Notes: generated by a model from the letters alone, not told the origin. 14,836 nt of DNA from DATJUF01 sp035524095 (GCA_035524095.1 DATKPK010000116.1:1-14836), one strand, 5' to 3'. Positions 7,468 to 14,485 are shown, counted from the first letter of the stretch. A program made the numbers and translations.

Positions 7468-8916
7468 GTGTCAACGCTCGAAATTTCGCTGATCATAGCG
7501 GTTGCAGCGCAGATTCCGCTGCTCGCTGTCGCCTTCCTGGTTGAGTTCAGCCAGCGCAAGAAGCGGCCGTCACGTCCGGATGCGCTTCCTGCGGTCTATC
7601 CACAGGTTGAGCGATGGCCGGTTGAATCAGTCCGTGGCGAACCAGCGCCGTTGGAACCCGTTCAACCGCAAACAGCATCTCGGGAGACAGCGATTACGGA
7701 GACGTCGGCGCCAGCGCCTGAGTCACCTACACTCGAACCCGAGTCACCGCCTACCGAACTACCGCCGGTAGAATCTGCGCTTCCTCCAGTCGCAGTTAGT
7801 GAACCCTCTCCTTCAACTGCAACTCAAATTGAGCCCCCGCCTGAAATCTCCGTAGCACTGCCGCCGGAAATTGCCCAAGACTCTGCCGCGCCCGTCACAA
7901 CTCCAATTGAGGCTCAACCGGCACCCATTGCACCCGAGCGGGTCCCACCGCCACTGGCAATCAGCGGCGCGGAATCTCCGCGCGAACCCGTCCGTATCGG
8001 ACTCGGCCTGCGCAAGACCCGCGAAAATTTCATTGCGCGCATTCGTGCCGCGATCACCGGTAGCGGCAAAGCCGACGAAATCTACGAGGGGCTTGAGGAA
8101 GCCCTGATCGGCGCTGACACCGGAGTCGAGACCAGTCTCAAAATTGTCGAGGCAGTGCGCAGCAAACTGAACAATGACGCGCGGCCCGAAGTGATTCGAA
8201 ACGCTCTCAAAGAAGAAATCGAGCGCATTCTGCTAAGTGCCGAACGTCCGCTCGCCGATAGTGGCGACTCTCCGCTGGTCATAATGATGGCGGGGGTGAA
8301 CGGTGCCGGCAAGACCACGACGGTGGCCAAGCTAGCCGCCTTGTTCAAGCATGAGCGAGGCCTAGTCATAGTCGCCGCTTCCGACACTTTCCGTGCTGCC
8401 GCGATCGAACAACTGCAAGTATGGTGCGATCGCGTCGGCGTCGATTTGATCAAGCAAAAACAAGGCTCCGACCCCGCCGCGGTGGCGTTCGATGCGGTCA
8501 AGGCTGCTGTAGCTCGTAAGGCATCTGCCGTTCTGATCGATACCGCGGGGCGCCTGCAAACTAAAGTAAATCTCATGGAAGAGTTGAAGAAGGTCGCGCG
8601 GGTCGTAGCACGCGAACTTCCGGGTGCCCCGCACGAGACCTGGCTCGTACTCGATGCGAACACTGGCCAGAATGCTTTAAGCCAAGCCAAGCAGTTCGGC
8701 GACACCGTACCCTTAACCGGTGTGATTCTCGCCAAGCTCGACAGCACCGCCAAGGGTGGCGTGATTATCGGGATTGCCGAACGGCTCAAATTACCGGTTA
8801 GATTCGTTGGTTTAGGTGAGAATCTGGAGGATCTGCGGCCCTTCGATGCTCACGAGTTCGCCGAAGCTCTGTTTGCTGATGGCGAAAGTGGGTCCGCTAA
8901 GTCCTATGCGGCTTGA
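7468..8916 (+). CDS. ftsY: Signal recognition particle receptor FtsY, with N-terminal membrane segment
   Basis: SRP-receptor GTPase that delivers Ffh-bound ribosomes to the Sec translocon. It is 482 residues from a GTG at 7468, with GAGG at 7455-7458 nine bases upstream. Residues 5-26 (EISLIIAVAAQIPLLAVAFLVE) form one membrane segment followed by a basic RKKRP. A low-complexity linker rich in P, E, A, S and T spans about 33-175. The N domain follows (about 180-265), then the GTPase: G1 GVNGAGKTT (276-284), DTFRAAA (306-312), G3 DTAGR (358-362), G4 AKLD (422-425; the usual form is TKLD), and the closing GLGENLEDLRPFD. All GTPase motifs are intact. Most bacterial FtsY proteins bind the membrane by an amphipathic helix, so the apparent true membrane helix is a lineage feature. 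It is first in a same-strand series with the zap genes. Confidence 0.97.
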   Translation: MSTLEISLIIAVAAQIPLLAVAFLVEFSQRKKRPSRPDALPAVYPQVERWPVESVRGEPAPLEPVQPQTASRETAITETSAPAPESPTLEPESPPTELPPVESALPPVAVSEPSPSTATQIEPPPEISVALPPEIAQDSAAPVTTPIEAQPAPIAPERVPPPLAISGAESPREPVRIGLGLRKTRENFIARIRAAITGSGKADEIYEGLEEALIGADTGVETSLKIVEAVRSKLNNDARPEVIRNALKEEIERILLSAERPLADSGDSPLVIMMAGVNGAGKTTTVAKLAALFKHERGLVIVAASDTFRAAAIEQLQVWCDRVGVDLIKQKQGSDPAAVAFDAVKAAVARKASAVLIDTAGRLQTKVNLMEELKKVARVVARELPGAPHETWLVLDANTGQNALSQAKQFGDTVPLTGVILAKLDSTAKGGVIIGIAERLKLPVRFVGLGENLEDLRPFDAHEFAEALFADGESGSAKSYAA

Positions 8917-8962
8917 CAGCGTATTTACTCCAAACTTAAAGTGAAGGTGGAAATTGGCAGAT

Positions 8963-9190
8963 ATGGCGATGGACGTCCTCAGGGAACTGGACGAACGGAT
9001 ACAAGCTTCGGTTCGGCGGATTCAACAGTTGCAGCGCGAGAATGAACAGCTTGCTCAACGCTTGGCCGAAAGTGAAAAGCGCTTTAATGATGCTAATGAG
9101 CAGCTGAGAGACCATGAGAACGCACGTAACGAAGTTAAATCGCGCATCGAACAGATTCTTACCCGGTTCGACGGACTGGACCTTGGTTAG
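8963..9190 (+). CDS. zapB: Small coiled-coil cell-division protein, ZapB-like
   Basis: A 75-residue, almost wholly helical protein rich in E, Q, R and L with heptad spacing (LRELDERIQASVRRIQQL...ENEQLAQRLAESEK), ending in FDGLDLG. Short coiled coils of this size directly before zapA are usually annotated as ZapB-like proteins, which stabilise the FtsZ ring through ZapA. Similarity to E. coli ZapB itself is only of the coiled-coil kind, so the name rests mostly on position. I chose the ATG at 8963, about 12 bases after the purine-rich GGTGG at 8946-8950; the in-frame TTG at 8954 is too near that site. The stop is three bases before the zapA ATG, so the two are surely co-translated. It follows ftsY by 46 bases. 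Confidence 0.75.
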   Translation: MAMDVLRELDERIQASVRRIQQLQRENEQLAQRLAESEKRFNDANEQLRDHENARNEVKSRIEQILTRFDGLDLG

Positions 9191-9193
9191 TCC

Positions 9194-9469
9194 ATGAAAG
9201 GCGTCAACGTCGAGATAATGGGCCACAGCCTCACCGTCGCAAGTGACGGCGGCGATGAGTGGACTCGTTATCTGGCGGCGACGGTCGACGATAAGATTAG
9301 GCAAATCCGCGCTGGCGTCAGCAACGTCAACTCGCTTAATACGGTGATCCTGGCGGCGCTTAACCTCGCTGAAGAGCTTGAACGCTTGCGCCAGGAGCAT
9401 CATGCCCTGCTGACTCATCTTGAGTCACTGAACCGCCTCTTATCTACTGCGGTTGACGGGCACGAATGA
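9194..9469 (+). CDS. zapA: Cell division protein ZapA
   Basis: ZapA binds FtsZ and cross-links protofilaments in the Z ring. The 91-residue length is usual. The N-terminal globular part starts VNVEIMGHSLTVASDGGDEW, followed by the family pattern YLAATVDDKIRQIRAG and the strongly conserved TVILAALNLAEELERL, which leads into the C-terminal coiled coil (about 55-85) used for dimerisation. The ATG at 9194 is three bases after the stop of the coiled-coil gene. There is no clear own ribosome site, consistent with translational coupling. It is followed by a 250-base non-coding gap and then 5-FTHF cyclo-ligase, an arrangement conserved in many proteobacteria around the 6S RNA gene. Confidence 0.93.
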   Translation: MKGVNVEIMGHSLTVASDGGDEWTRYLAATVDDKIRQIRAGVSNVNSLNTVILAALNLAEELERLRQEHHALLTHLESLNRLLSTAVDGHE

Positions 9470-9499
9470 CGAGCATGACGGCGCGCTTATATGTAGTAT

Positions 9500-9706
9500 T
9501 ACTTCTGGCGGGATTAGTGGGGCTGAGACGAGAGTTTACGGGGGCGCTCGCGGCTGGTGAAACATCACTTGGCCTATTAAGCATAGATATTCGAGCCTGC
9601 CGATCGTGTTTAATTTGCGCGGTATGCGGACCTTCTCGATATTTTATCGGGCGCTCGCGTGGCAACGAGCGATGATTGAGTCGCCGATTTAGACCCTGCA
9701 CCCGCC
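9500..9706 (+). ncRNA. Candidate 6S RNA (ssrS) or other structured small RNA; limits approximate
   Basis: The gap between zapA and the 5-FTHF cyclo-ligase is the classic site of ssrS in many proteobacteria. The DNA here folds as a long imperfect hairpin. GGCGGG (9507-9512) can pair with CCCGCC (9701-9706), CGAGA (9529-9533) with TCTCG (9634-9638), and GCTCG (9546-9550) with CGAGC (9592-9596). GTGA (9557-9560) with TCAC (9565-9568) closes an apical hairpin. A hairpin at 9635-9651 (CTCGATA, TTT, TATCGGG) competes with one arm. The size of about 200 bases fits 6S RNA. A promoter is possible at ATGACG (9466-9471), 16 bases, TATATG (9488-9493). I could not confirm the conserved 6S central-bubble sequence, so identity rests on position, size and fold. 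Confidence 0.35.
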
Positions 9707-9713
9707 ATGGCGG
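9702..9713. repeat. Perfect 12-bp palindrome before the 5-FTHF cyclo-ligase start
   Basis: CCGCCATGGCGG reads the same on both strands and ends six bases before the TTG start codon. TGGCGG recurs at 9721-9726. It could be a protein-binding site or a small structure controlling initiation; its left half would also form the 3' arm of the RNA candidate upstream. Confidence 0.4.
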
Positions 9714-9719
9714 TTACGC

Positions 9720-10328
9720 TTGGCGGATGAAAAGAAATATTTACGGCGGATTTTGACCGAGTGTCGGCGTTCGATGCCTCAGGCGTTGGCCGTTGATCAT
9801 TCTCTTCGTATCCAGCGCCGTTTGCTAAGTAGCCCCCTTTACGACGAGGCTGCGACGCTGGTGCTCTATGCCGCCAAGGATAATGAATCCGAGACTTCGC
9901 TGATTTTCGAACGCGCGCTTGCTAACGGGCGGCGTGTTCTCTTCCCCAAAATAGCCTCCGACAATCCAGCCCTTTCCTTGATTCGCGTGCGAGATCGCGA
10001 GGAATTGAGGCCGGGCGCTTTTGGCATCCTGGAGCCCACAGGAACAGAGATGGTCCCGCCCGCTCTTCTCGAGCGGACGCTCATCTGTGTCCCCGGCGTG
10101 GCTTTCAGCCTGTCGGGTCAGCGCCTCGGTCGTGGCCGCGGCCACTATGATTGTTTGTTAGCCGCAGCTAGTCCGCAGGCGATCACCGCCGGCTTGGCCT
10201 ATTCGTTCCAAGTCCTCAGCCGGTTGCCGCAGTCGCCGCACGATCGGCGCCTCGGCTTCATCGTCACCGCGTCCGCGATTCATTTAGCGGTGGGCGCAAG
10301 CCCGTCTGCGGAATCGCGGGCCCTTTAA
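9720..10328 (+). CDS. fau: 5-formyltetrahydrofolate cyclo-ligase
   Basis: Converts 5-formyl-THF to 5,10-methenyl-THF using ATP, returning a dead-end folate to the one-carbon pool. It is 202 residues, the normal size. The N-terminal helix KKYLRRILTECRRSM is followed by VLYAAKDNESETSLIFERAL and VLFPKI. The hallmark is GVAFSLSGQRLGRGRGHYD (about residues 124-142; the usual form is FD.xGxRLGyGgGyYD). The protein closes with PHDRRLGFIVT. The second family aspartate is S in AFSLSG, a mild deviation. The start is taken as TTG at 9720: no in-frame ATG or GTG lies between it and the upstream stop at 9690, and the ribosome site is weak. The stop overlaps the RNase Y ribosome-binding site. In many proteobacteria this gene lies after 6S RNA. 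Confidence 0.93.
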   Translation: MADEKKYLRRILTECRRSMPQALAVDHSLRIQRRLLSSPLYDEAATLVLYAAKDNESETSLIFERALANGRRVLFPKIASDNPALSLIRVRDREELRPGAFGILEPTGTEMVPPALLERTLICVPGVAFSLSGQRLGRGRGHYDCLLAAASPQAITAGLAYSFQVLSRLPQSPHDRRLGFIVTASAIHLAVGASPSAESRAL

Positions 10329-10334
10329 GGAGGT
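10327..10334 (+). promoter_or_regulatory. Strong ribosome-binding site of RNase Y overlapping the previous stop
   Basis: AAGGAGGT matches the 16S anti-Shine-Dalgarno perfectly and lies eight bases before the GTG at 10343. Its first two bases are the end of the TAA stop of the cyclo-ligase, so the two genes are translationally linked. It fixes the RNase Y start. Confidence 0.85.
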
Positions 10335-10342
10335 ATTCCCAG

Positions 10343-11908
10343 GTGTTCGTAGACATTGGATGGCTGCTCCTGGGCGTCGTAATTTGTGGCGCGGCCTTTT
10401 ATCTCTGGCTTCAGATGCAACGCCGCAAAGTAACCGGTGTTTCATTGAGCGCCATTAATGAGGCTCAACGCATCGCCGACGAGGCCCGAACCAAAAGCGA
10501 ACTAATTGTTAAGGAGGCTGAACTTAAAGCAAAAGATCTGATCGTGGGCGCGCGAACGGAAGCCGAGCATGAACAGCGTGAGCGCCGCCGCGAATTGAGC
10601 ACGATCGAGACTAAGCTCCAAGGACGCGAAGATACCTTCGAGAAGCGGCTTGAGGCCTTTGAACGCCGCGAGACCGAACTTAATCGGCGTGAACAAAGCC
10701 TGCGCAACCGCGATAAGGCGCTTACCGATAAGGAGGCGGAGCATCAAGCTCTCGTCGACGAGGCGCGCGTCCGTCTTGAAACAATCGCGGGACTGACGCG
10801 TGAGGAAGCCAAGCGTTCGATGATTGAGGAAATGATCGGTCAGGCACGCCACGAGGCGGCACGCCATATTCGCGTGGTCGAGGAAGAGGCTCGCGAGGAA
10901 GCCGACCGTCGGGCCAAGCGGGTCATCTCGATTGCAATTGAACGACTCGCCGGTGAATTCGTCGCTGAGCGGACCGTTTCCGTTCTTGCCCTGCCCTCCG
11001 ACGAGATGAAGGGCCGGATTATCGGCCGCGAAGGCCGCAATATCCGTGCAATCGAAGCCGCCACCGGCGTCGATATCATTATTGATGATACGCCTGAGGC
11101 AGTCGTTATTTCCTGTCACAATCCGATTCGCCGCGAGATCGCCCGCGTCGCGCTCGAAAAACTGATTTCGGATGGCCGCATCCACCCGGGGCGAATCGAG
11201 GAGGTTGTGCGTAAGGCCGAGCAGGACGTTGAGGAGTCAATCAAAGAGGCCGGCCAGCGCGCCTTGATCGAAGTGGGCGTTCACGGCGTCCATCCTGAAC
11301 TGACTAAATTGCTTGGCATGCTCAAGTATCGCTATAGCTATGCCCAAAACGTCCTGATGCATTCCATCGAGGCGGCTTTCATCTGCGGTGCGATGGCCGC
11401 TGAACTCGGACTCAACGAAAAGCATGCCCGTCGCGCAGCGCTTCTGCATGATATCGGCAAGGCGCTGACCCACGAGGTTGAAGGCTCGCACGCGCTCATC
11501 GGCGGTGAACTGGCACGAAAATATGGCGAATCGGCCAAGATCGTGAACGCTATAGCTGCCCACCACGAGGAGGTCAAAGCGGAAACGATTCTTGCGCCTC
11601 TTGTTGACGCCGCCGACGCCTTGTCCGGTGCTCGTCCGGGTGCCCGCCGTGAGGTGTTGGAGAGCTACGTCAAACGGCTCGACGACCTGGAAACGATCGC
11701 GCGCTCGTTCAAGGGCGTCGATAAGTGTTTCGCCGTCCAAGCCGGCCGCGAAATGCGCGTCATCGTCGAACCGACCCAAGTCTCCGACGAAGACGCCACG
11801 ATGCTCGCGCGTGAAGTCGCCCGCAAGATAGAAACCGACATGACTTATCCCGGCCAGATTCGCGTAACGGTTATACGCGAAACGCGCGCGACCGAACTCG
11901 CCCGCTAA
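10343..11908 (+). CDS. rny: Ribonuclease Y
   Basis: Membrane-anchored endoribonuclease that starts mRNA decay. At 521 residues it is almost the same length as B. subtilis RNase Y (520). The domains run as follows: an N-terminal membrane helix (about residues 4-24, IGWLLLGVVICGAAFYLWLQ); a long charged coiled coil (about 40-190); a KH RNA-binding domain with the GxxG loop G228-R-E-G231 in MKGRIIGREGRNIRAIEAAT; and an HD phosphohydrolase domain with the metal-binding pair H369-D370 in LLHDIGKALTHEVEGSH, plus an upstream H in HSIEAAF and downstream HH in AAHHEEV. All catalytic residues are intact. Start is GTG at 10343 behind a perfect Shine-Dalgarno. This genome therefore has both an RNase E/G and an RNase Y. 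Confidence 0.98.
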   Translation: MFVDIGWLLLGVVICGAAFYLWLQMQRRKVTGVSLSAINEAQRIADEARTKSELIVKEAELKAKDLIVGARTEAEHEQRERRRELSTIETKLQGREDTFEKRLEAFERRETELNRREQSLRNRDKALTDKEAEHQALVDEARVRLETIAGLTREEAKRSMIEEMIGQARHEAARHIRVVEEEAREEADRRAKRVISIAIERLAGEFVAERTVSVLALPSDEMKGRIIGREGRNIRAIEAATGVDIIIDDTPEAVVISCHNPIRREIARVALEKLISDGRIHPGRIEEVVRKAEQDVEESIKEAGQRALIEVGVHGVHPELTKLLGMLKYRYSYAQNVLMHSIEAAFICGAMAAELGLNEKHARRAALLHDIGKALTHEVEGSHALIGGELARKYGESAKIVNAIAAHHEEVKAETILAPLVDAADALSGARPGARREVLESYVKRLDDLETIARSFKGVDKCFAVQAGREMRVIVEPTQVSDEDATMLAREVARKIETDMTYPGQIRVTVIRETRATELAR

Positions 11909-11920
11909 GTCTCCAAGCCC

Positions 11921-11951
11921 AACCGGAGCAGGCTCAACACCTGTTCCGGTT
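11921..11951 (+). terminator. Strong hairpin after RNase Y
   Basis: AACCGGAGCAGG (11921-11932), loop CTCAACA, CCTGTTCCGGTT (11940-11951) form a 12-bp stem with one G-U pair. It lies 12 bases after the stop. There is no T run downstream, so it may act as a 3' stabiliser or with Rho rather than as an intrinsic terminator. Confidence 0.5.
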
Positions 11952-11990
11952 ATCCACTGTCGCGACTCGCTACTTCGCGACGCTTTACGA

Positions 11991-12557
11991 ATGGCTAACG
12001 CAAGCGTTACTATTCCGCCCGTGCATTCGACCCGCCAATTGCTCGAAACCACGATAGAGCTCGAAAAGCGCAGTATGGCGCTCTATGTGCGCTTTGCGAA
12101 AGTCTTCGCCGGCGCAAGTGCATTGCGTGACTTCTGGTTTGGGATGGCGCGCGATGAAGCCCGGCACGTCGGTGCATTGGCCCTTGTCACGACGGTGCTG
12201 GAATCGGAAGGGTTGCTGGATCGTCCGAGCACGGTCATGGTTGACGAGGAGGCTTTCGTTCATCTGAGGGCCTTGCTGGATCGCTACCAAACTGAAGCTG
12301 ATGATTCGATCTCCCTGGATCGCGCCCTCGCCATCGCAGTTGAAATCGAAGAGACCGAACTCGAGGATTTGGTCGGCGATCTGCTCAAGGCGTTGCAGGA
12401 TCGCGACGAATATCAGCGCTGCCAACGCCTTCTTGTGCATGACCTGAGCGAGTTGAGTTACATGATCGAGCGGCACTGCCGCGATTCGACCCTGCTTCAT
12501 CGATGCGACGAGTTGGTCAATCGTCACGCCGCCGAGCTAAACACCACCGCTAAATAG
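11991..12557 (+). CDS. Ferritin-like (rubrerythrin-type) helical protein
   Basis: A 188-residue, helix-rich protein. Helix 1 has IELEKRSMALYVRFAKVF (E23 or E25 and Y32 as in ferritin-like E...Y). Helix 2 carries the E-x-x-H iron motif in MARDEARHVGAL (E56, H59). A third helix has AVEIEETELEDLV (E118, E120). The fourth helix, DLSELSYMIERHC, lacks a clean second E-x-x-H, so the di-iron site may be incomplete. There is no rubredoxin domain (no CxxC pair) and no signal peptide. A role in iron binding or oxidative-stress defence is inferred from fold only. The ATG at 11991 has no clear ribosome site. It is separated from RNase Y by the hairpin at 11921-11951 and is followed by the tRNA pair. Confidence 0.7.
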   Translation: MANASVTIPPVHSTRQLLETTIELEKRSMALYVRFAKVFAGASALRDFWFGMARDEARHVGALALVTTVLESEGLLDRPSTVMVDEEAFVHLRALLDRYQTEADDSISLDRALAIAVEIEETELEDLVGDLLKALQDRDEYQRCQRLLVHDLSELSYMIERHCRDSTLLHRCDELVNRHAAELNTTAK

Positions 12558-12580
12558 CTCCTCATCGAAGCAGCAGATAC

Positions 12581-12610
12581 TTGGCCACAAGCCTCCTCGT
12601 GGGCTATAAA
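12581..12610 (+). promoter_or_regulatory. Promoter of the tRNA pair
   Basis: TTGGCC (12581-12586) and TATAAA (12605-12610, five of six) are 18 bases apart. The bases after the -10 (TGAGGGCTGCGC) are GC-rich, as in stable-RNA promoters under stringent control. Transcription would begin about six bases before the first tRNA. Confidence 0.6.
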
Positions 12611-12622
12611 TGAGGGCTGCGC

Positions 12623-12698
12623 TGAGGAGTGGGCAAATTGGCAAGCCACCTGACTCTGGATCAGGCTATTGGAGGTTCGAGTCCTCCCTCCTCAGCCA
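12623..12698 (+). tRNA. tRNA-Gln (anticodon CTG)
   Basis: Acceptor TGAGGAG pairs with CTCCTCA, with the weak U1-A72 pair and G73 typical of tRNA-Gln, and CCA is encoded (12696-12698). D stem GGC/GCC; anticodon stem CCTGA/TCAGG with loop CTCTGGA, anticodon CTG at 12656-12658; T stem GGAGG/CCTCC with loop TTCGAGT. Length 76. It reads CAG codons. Confidence 0.95.
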
Positions 12699-12717
12699 AG
12701 GTACAGGCACCGCCCAC

Positions 12718-12792
12718 GGTCCCATCGTCTAGTGGTTAGGACACCGGCCTCTCACGTCGGTAACGCGGGTTCGACTCCCGCTGGGATCACCA
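12718..12792 (+). tRNA. tRNA-Glu (anticodon CTC)
   Basis: Acceptor GGTCCCA pairs with TGGGATC, then A73 and encoded CCA. Anticodon stem CCGGC/GTCGG with loop CTCTCAC, anticodon CTC at 12751-12753; T stem GCGGG/CCCGC with loop TTCGACT. The D-arm TCGTCTAGTGGTTAGGACA is typical of tRNA-Glu. Length 75. It lies 19 bases after tRNA-Gln and is probably in the same transcript. Confidence 0.95.
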
Positions 12793-12853
12793 ACGTTCAA
12801 CTATGTCAAAACTGCGCCGGGCCTGAGCTTGGCACCCTCGTGGAATGCCTCCG

Positions 12854-12882
12854 TTGTCACTTGCACGGCTCAACGCAATTAT
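12854..12882 (+). promoter_or_regulatory. Probable promoter of the alcohol dehydrogenase
   Basis: TTGTCA (12854-12859, five of six) and AATTAT (12877-12882, four of six) are separated by 17 bases. The leader would be about 60 bases, with the ribosome site AAGAGG at 12935-12940 nine bases before the ATG. Confidence 0.45.
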
Positions 12883-12949
12883 GCTCATTACCTTCTTCAG
12901 TATCTGAAAAGACACTTCCTAATTTTACAATCGAAAGAGGTAGGCACGC

Positions 12950-13984
12950 ATGAAAGCAATGGTGTTGGAAGAAATCGGCAAACCGATGGTAGTAAAAGAT
13001 TGGCCCGAGCCGAAATGCCCTCCGGACGGCGCGATCGTACGCGTCGAGGGCAGCGGTATCTGCCGTTCGGATTGGCACCTATGGCAGGGCGATTGGGGCT
13101 GGATTGGTTTCAAGCCTCGTCTCCCCACCATTCTCGGACACGAATTTGCAGGCGTCATCGAAGAGGTAGGCAAGGACGTCAAGACGCTTAAACCCGGTAC
13201 ACGCGTGGTAGTCCCGCTGGCTCAGGGATGCGGCGTCTGTGCTGATTGTCGGACGGGCCATTCCAATCATTGCATGAGCTCCGGCATGACGGGTTATGCG
13301 CGTTACGGCGTGCTCCATCACGCGGACTTCAACAACGTGCCGCTTCCCGACAACATTGATTTCATCGAGGCTTCCTCGATGGGATGCCGCTATGTCACCG
13401 CGTTTCACGGCATCCTCGACCAGGGCCAGGTCAAGGCCGATGAGTCAGTGGTAGTTTACGGATGCGGTGGCGTTGGTCTATCGGCTATTCAGATCGCCAC
13501 GGCGATGGGCGCACGCGTAATCGCAGTTGATCTCGACGATCGCAAGTTGGAATTGGCGAAACAGGCTGGAGCCGCTGATATGATCAATGGCAAGAACAAT
13601 GACCCCGTCAAGGCTGTGATGGAACTGACGCACGGCGGTGCGGACGTCAGCGTTGATGCATTAGGCATCGCCGCGACTTGCCGCAATTCTGTTTTCAGCT
13701 TGCGCAAGCGCGGGCGTCACGTGCAAATCGGACTGACTACACAGGGCGAAAAGGGTGAGGTCGCATTGCCGATTGATCAGATTGTCTTCAAAGAGATCCA
13801 GTTTACCGGCTCACTGGCTATCCAGTCTTTCCGTTATCCCGCGATGCTGGACATGGTCGAGCGCGGACGGCTTGCGCCAAAGAAGCTCGTAACCGAGACT
13901 ATTCCGATAGAAAAAGCATTCGGCGTAATCGATCAGATGTCAAAGTTCGAGAACGTCGGCATCAGCGTAATCAATCAGTTCTAG
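12950..13984 (+). CDS. Zinc-dependent alcohol dehydrogenase (medium-chain family)
   Basis: A 344-residue medium-chain dehydrogenase that interconverts alcohols and aldehydes or ketones with NAD(H). Catalytic zinc ligands: C38 (GSGICRSDWH), H64-E65 (ILGHEFAG) and C146 (SSMGCRYVTAFH). Structural zinc cysteines: C94, C97, C100 and C108 (GCGVCADC...NHC). The Rossmann fold has GCGGVG at 171-176, and D194 at the end of the second strand (VIAVDLDD) favours NAD over NADP. All sites are intact. The ATG at 12950 has a good ribosome site, and a second ATG three codons on is less likely. The substrate cannot be read from sequence: the W-rich stretch WHLWQGDWGWIG near the active site suggests a bulky or aromatic pocket but proves nothing. 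It has its own promoter and no co-directional neighbours. Confidence 0.95.
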   Translation: MKAMVLEEIGKPMVVKDWPEPKCPPDGAIVRVEGSGICRSDWHLWQGDWGWIGFKPRLPTILGHEFAGVIEEVGKDVKTLKPGTRVVVPLAQGCGVCADCRTGHSNHCMSSGMTGYARYGVLHHADFNNVPLPDNIDFIEASSMGCRYVTAFHGILDQGQVKADESVVVYGCGGVGLSAIQIATAMGARVIAVDLDDRKLELAKQAGAADMINGKNNDPVKAVMELTHGGADVSVDALGIAATCRNSVFSLRKRGRHVQIGLTTQGEKGEVALPIDQIVFKEIQFTGSLAIQSFRYPAMLDMVERGRLAPKKLVTETIPIEKAFGVIDQMSKFENVGISVINQF

Positions 13985-13995
13985 TAACTAGAAAA

Positions 13996-14026
13996 GGGGA
14001 ATCCTCTTTGCCAAGGAGGATTCCTC
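13996..14026. terminator. Hairpin after the alcohol dehydrogenase, possibly bidirectional
   Basis: GGAATCCTC (13998-14006), a 9-base loop, GAGGATTCC (14016-14024) is a perfect 9-bp stem that extends to 11 bp with one G-U pair. On the plus strand no T run follows. On the minus strand the stem is followed by CCTTTTC, a short T run, so it could stop transcripts coming from the right as well. Confidence 0.5.
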
Positions 14027-14485
14027 CCGCCCAGCGCTCGTTGTCGACTCGTCGAACTGGTTTCAGGAGTAATCTGAGCGAATTGCCGGTATGCGGTCCA
14101 TTGAGCCGTCACGAAAAATCTCATGGGCGGCAGGGACTGGCCGCACCAGCGTTCAGCCGACACCTAAACTTATCGGAACAATAGTCGCTCGGAGAGTTGC
14201 GACTCCAGTCCATGCTCCAAGTCGCTTCTGCCGATCGCAAGTACCGAGAGCGGGTCCCACCTGCATGCTCCTTAGCCAGCGCCGGTCGATGTCGCTGTGG
14301 GAAAACGAATGCCGGAACTACACCGATAAAGTGGTCTTTTAGTCTTTCGATCTGGCCAAGGTAGGACCGCTACGCCAAAACGACGTCTCACGACAACTCG
14401 TTCCGGGTTACCCAGCGCGAACTCGGAACTTCACCAACACTCCTCGCCGTGCCCCTACACTAATATTAAGGTTGACGTATGGTGG
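14027..14485. other. Non-coding gap between convergent genes
   Basis: No supportable gene is seen in these 459 bases on either strand. The short open frames, such as 14091-14342 on the plus strand, have no recognisable motif and no ribosome site. No tRNA, tandem repeat or insertion-sequence end was noticed. It may be a gene remnant too decayed to identify. Confidence 0.5.

Noticed and set aside
8082..8789. A 235-residue open frame antisense to the FtsY GTPase
   Set aside because: The FtsY motifs are perfectly conserved on the plus strand, and the antisense frame shows no family features.
9466..9675. A 69-residue frame after zapA with a hydrophobic N-terminus and several cysteines
   Set aside because: The apparent membrane segment is short, there is no ribosome site, and the region is better explained as a structured RNA or promoter. 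It deserves a second look only if no RNA is found here.
11237..12052. A 271-residue open frame antisense to RNase Y and running into the ferritin-like gene
   Set aside because: It overlaps a complete RNase Y and has no motif or ribosome site.
12669..12953. A 94-residue open frame across the two tRNAs
   Set aside because: It is read through two clear tRNA genes and has no protein features.
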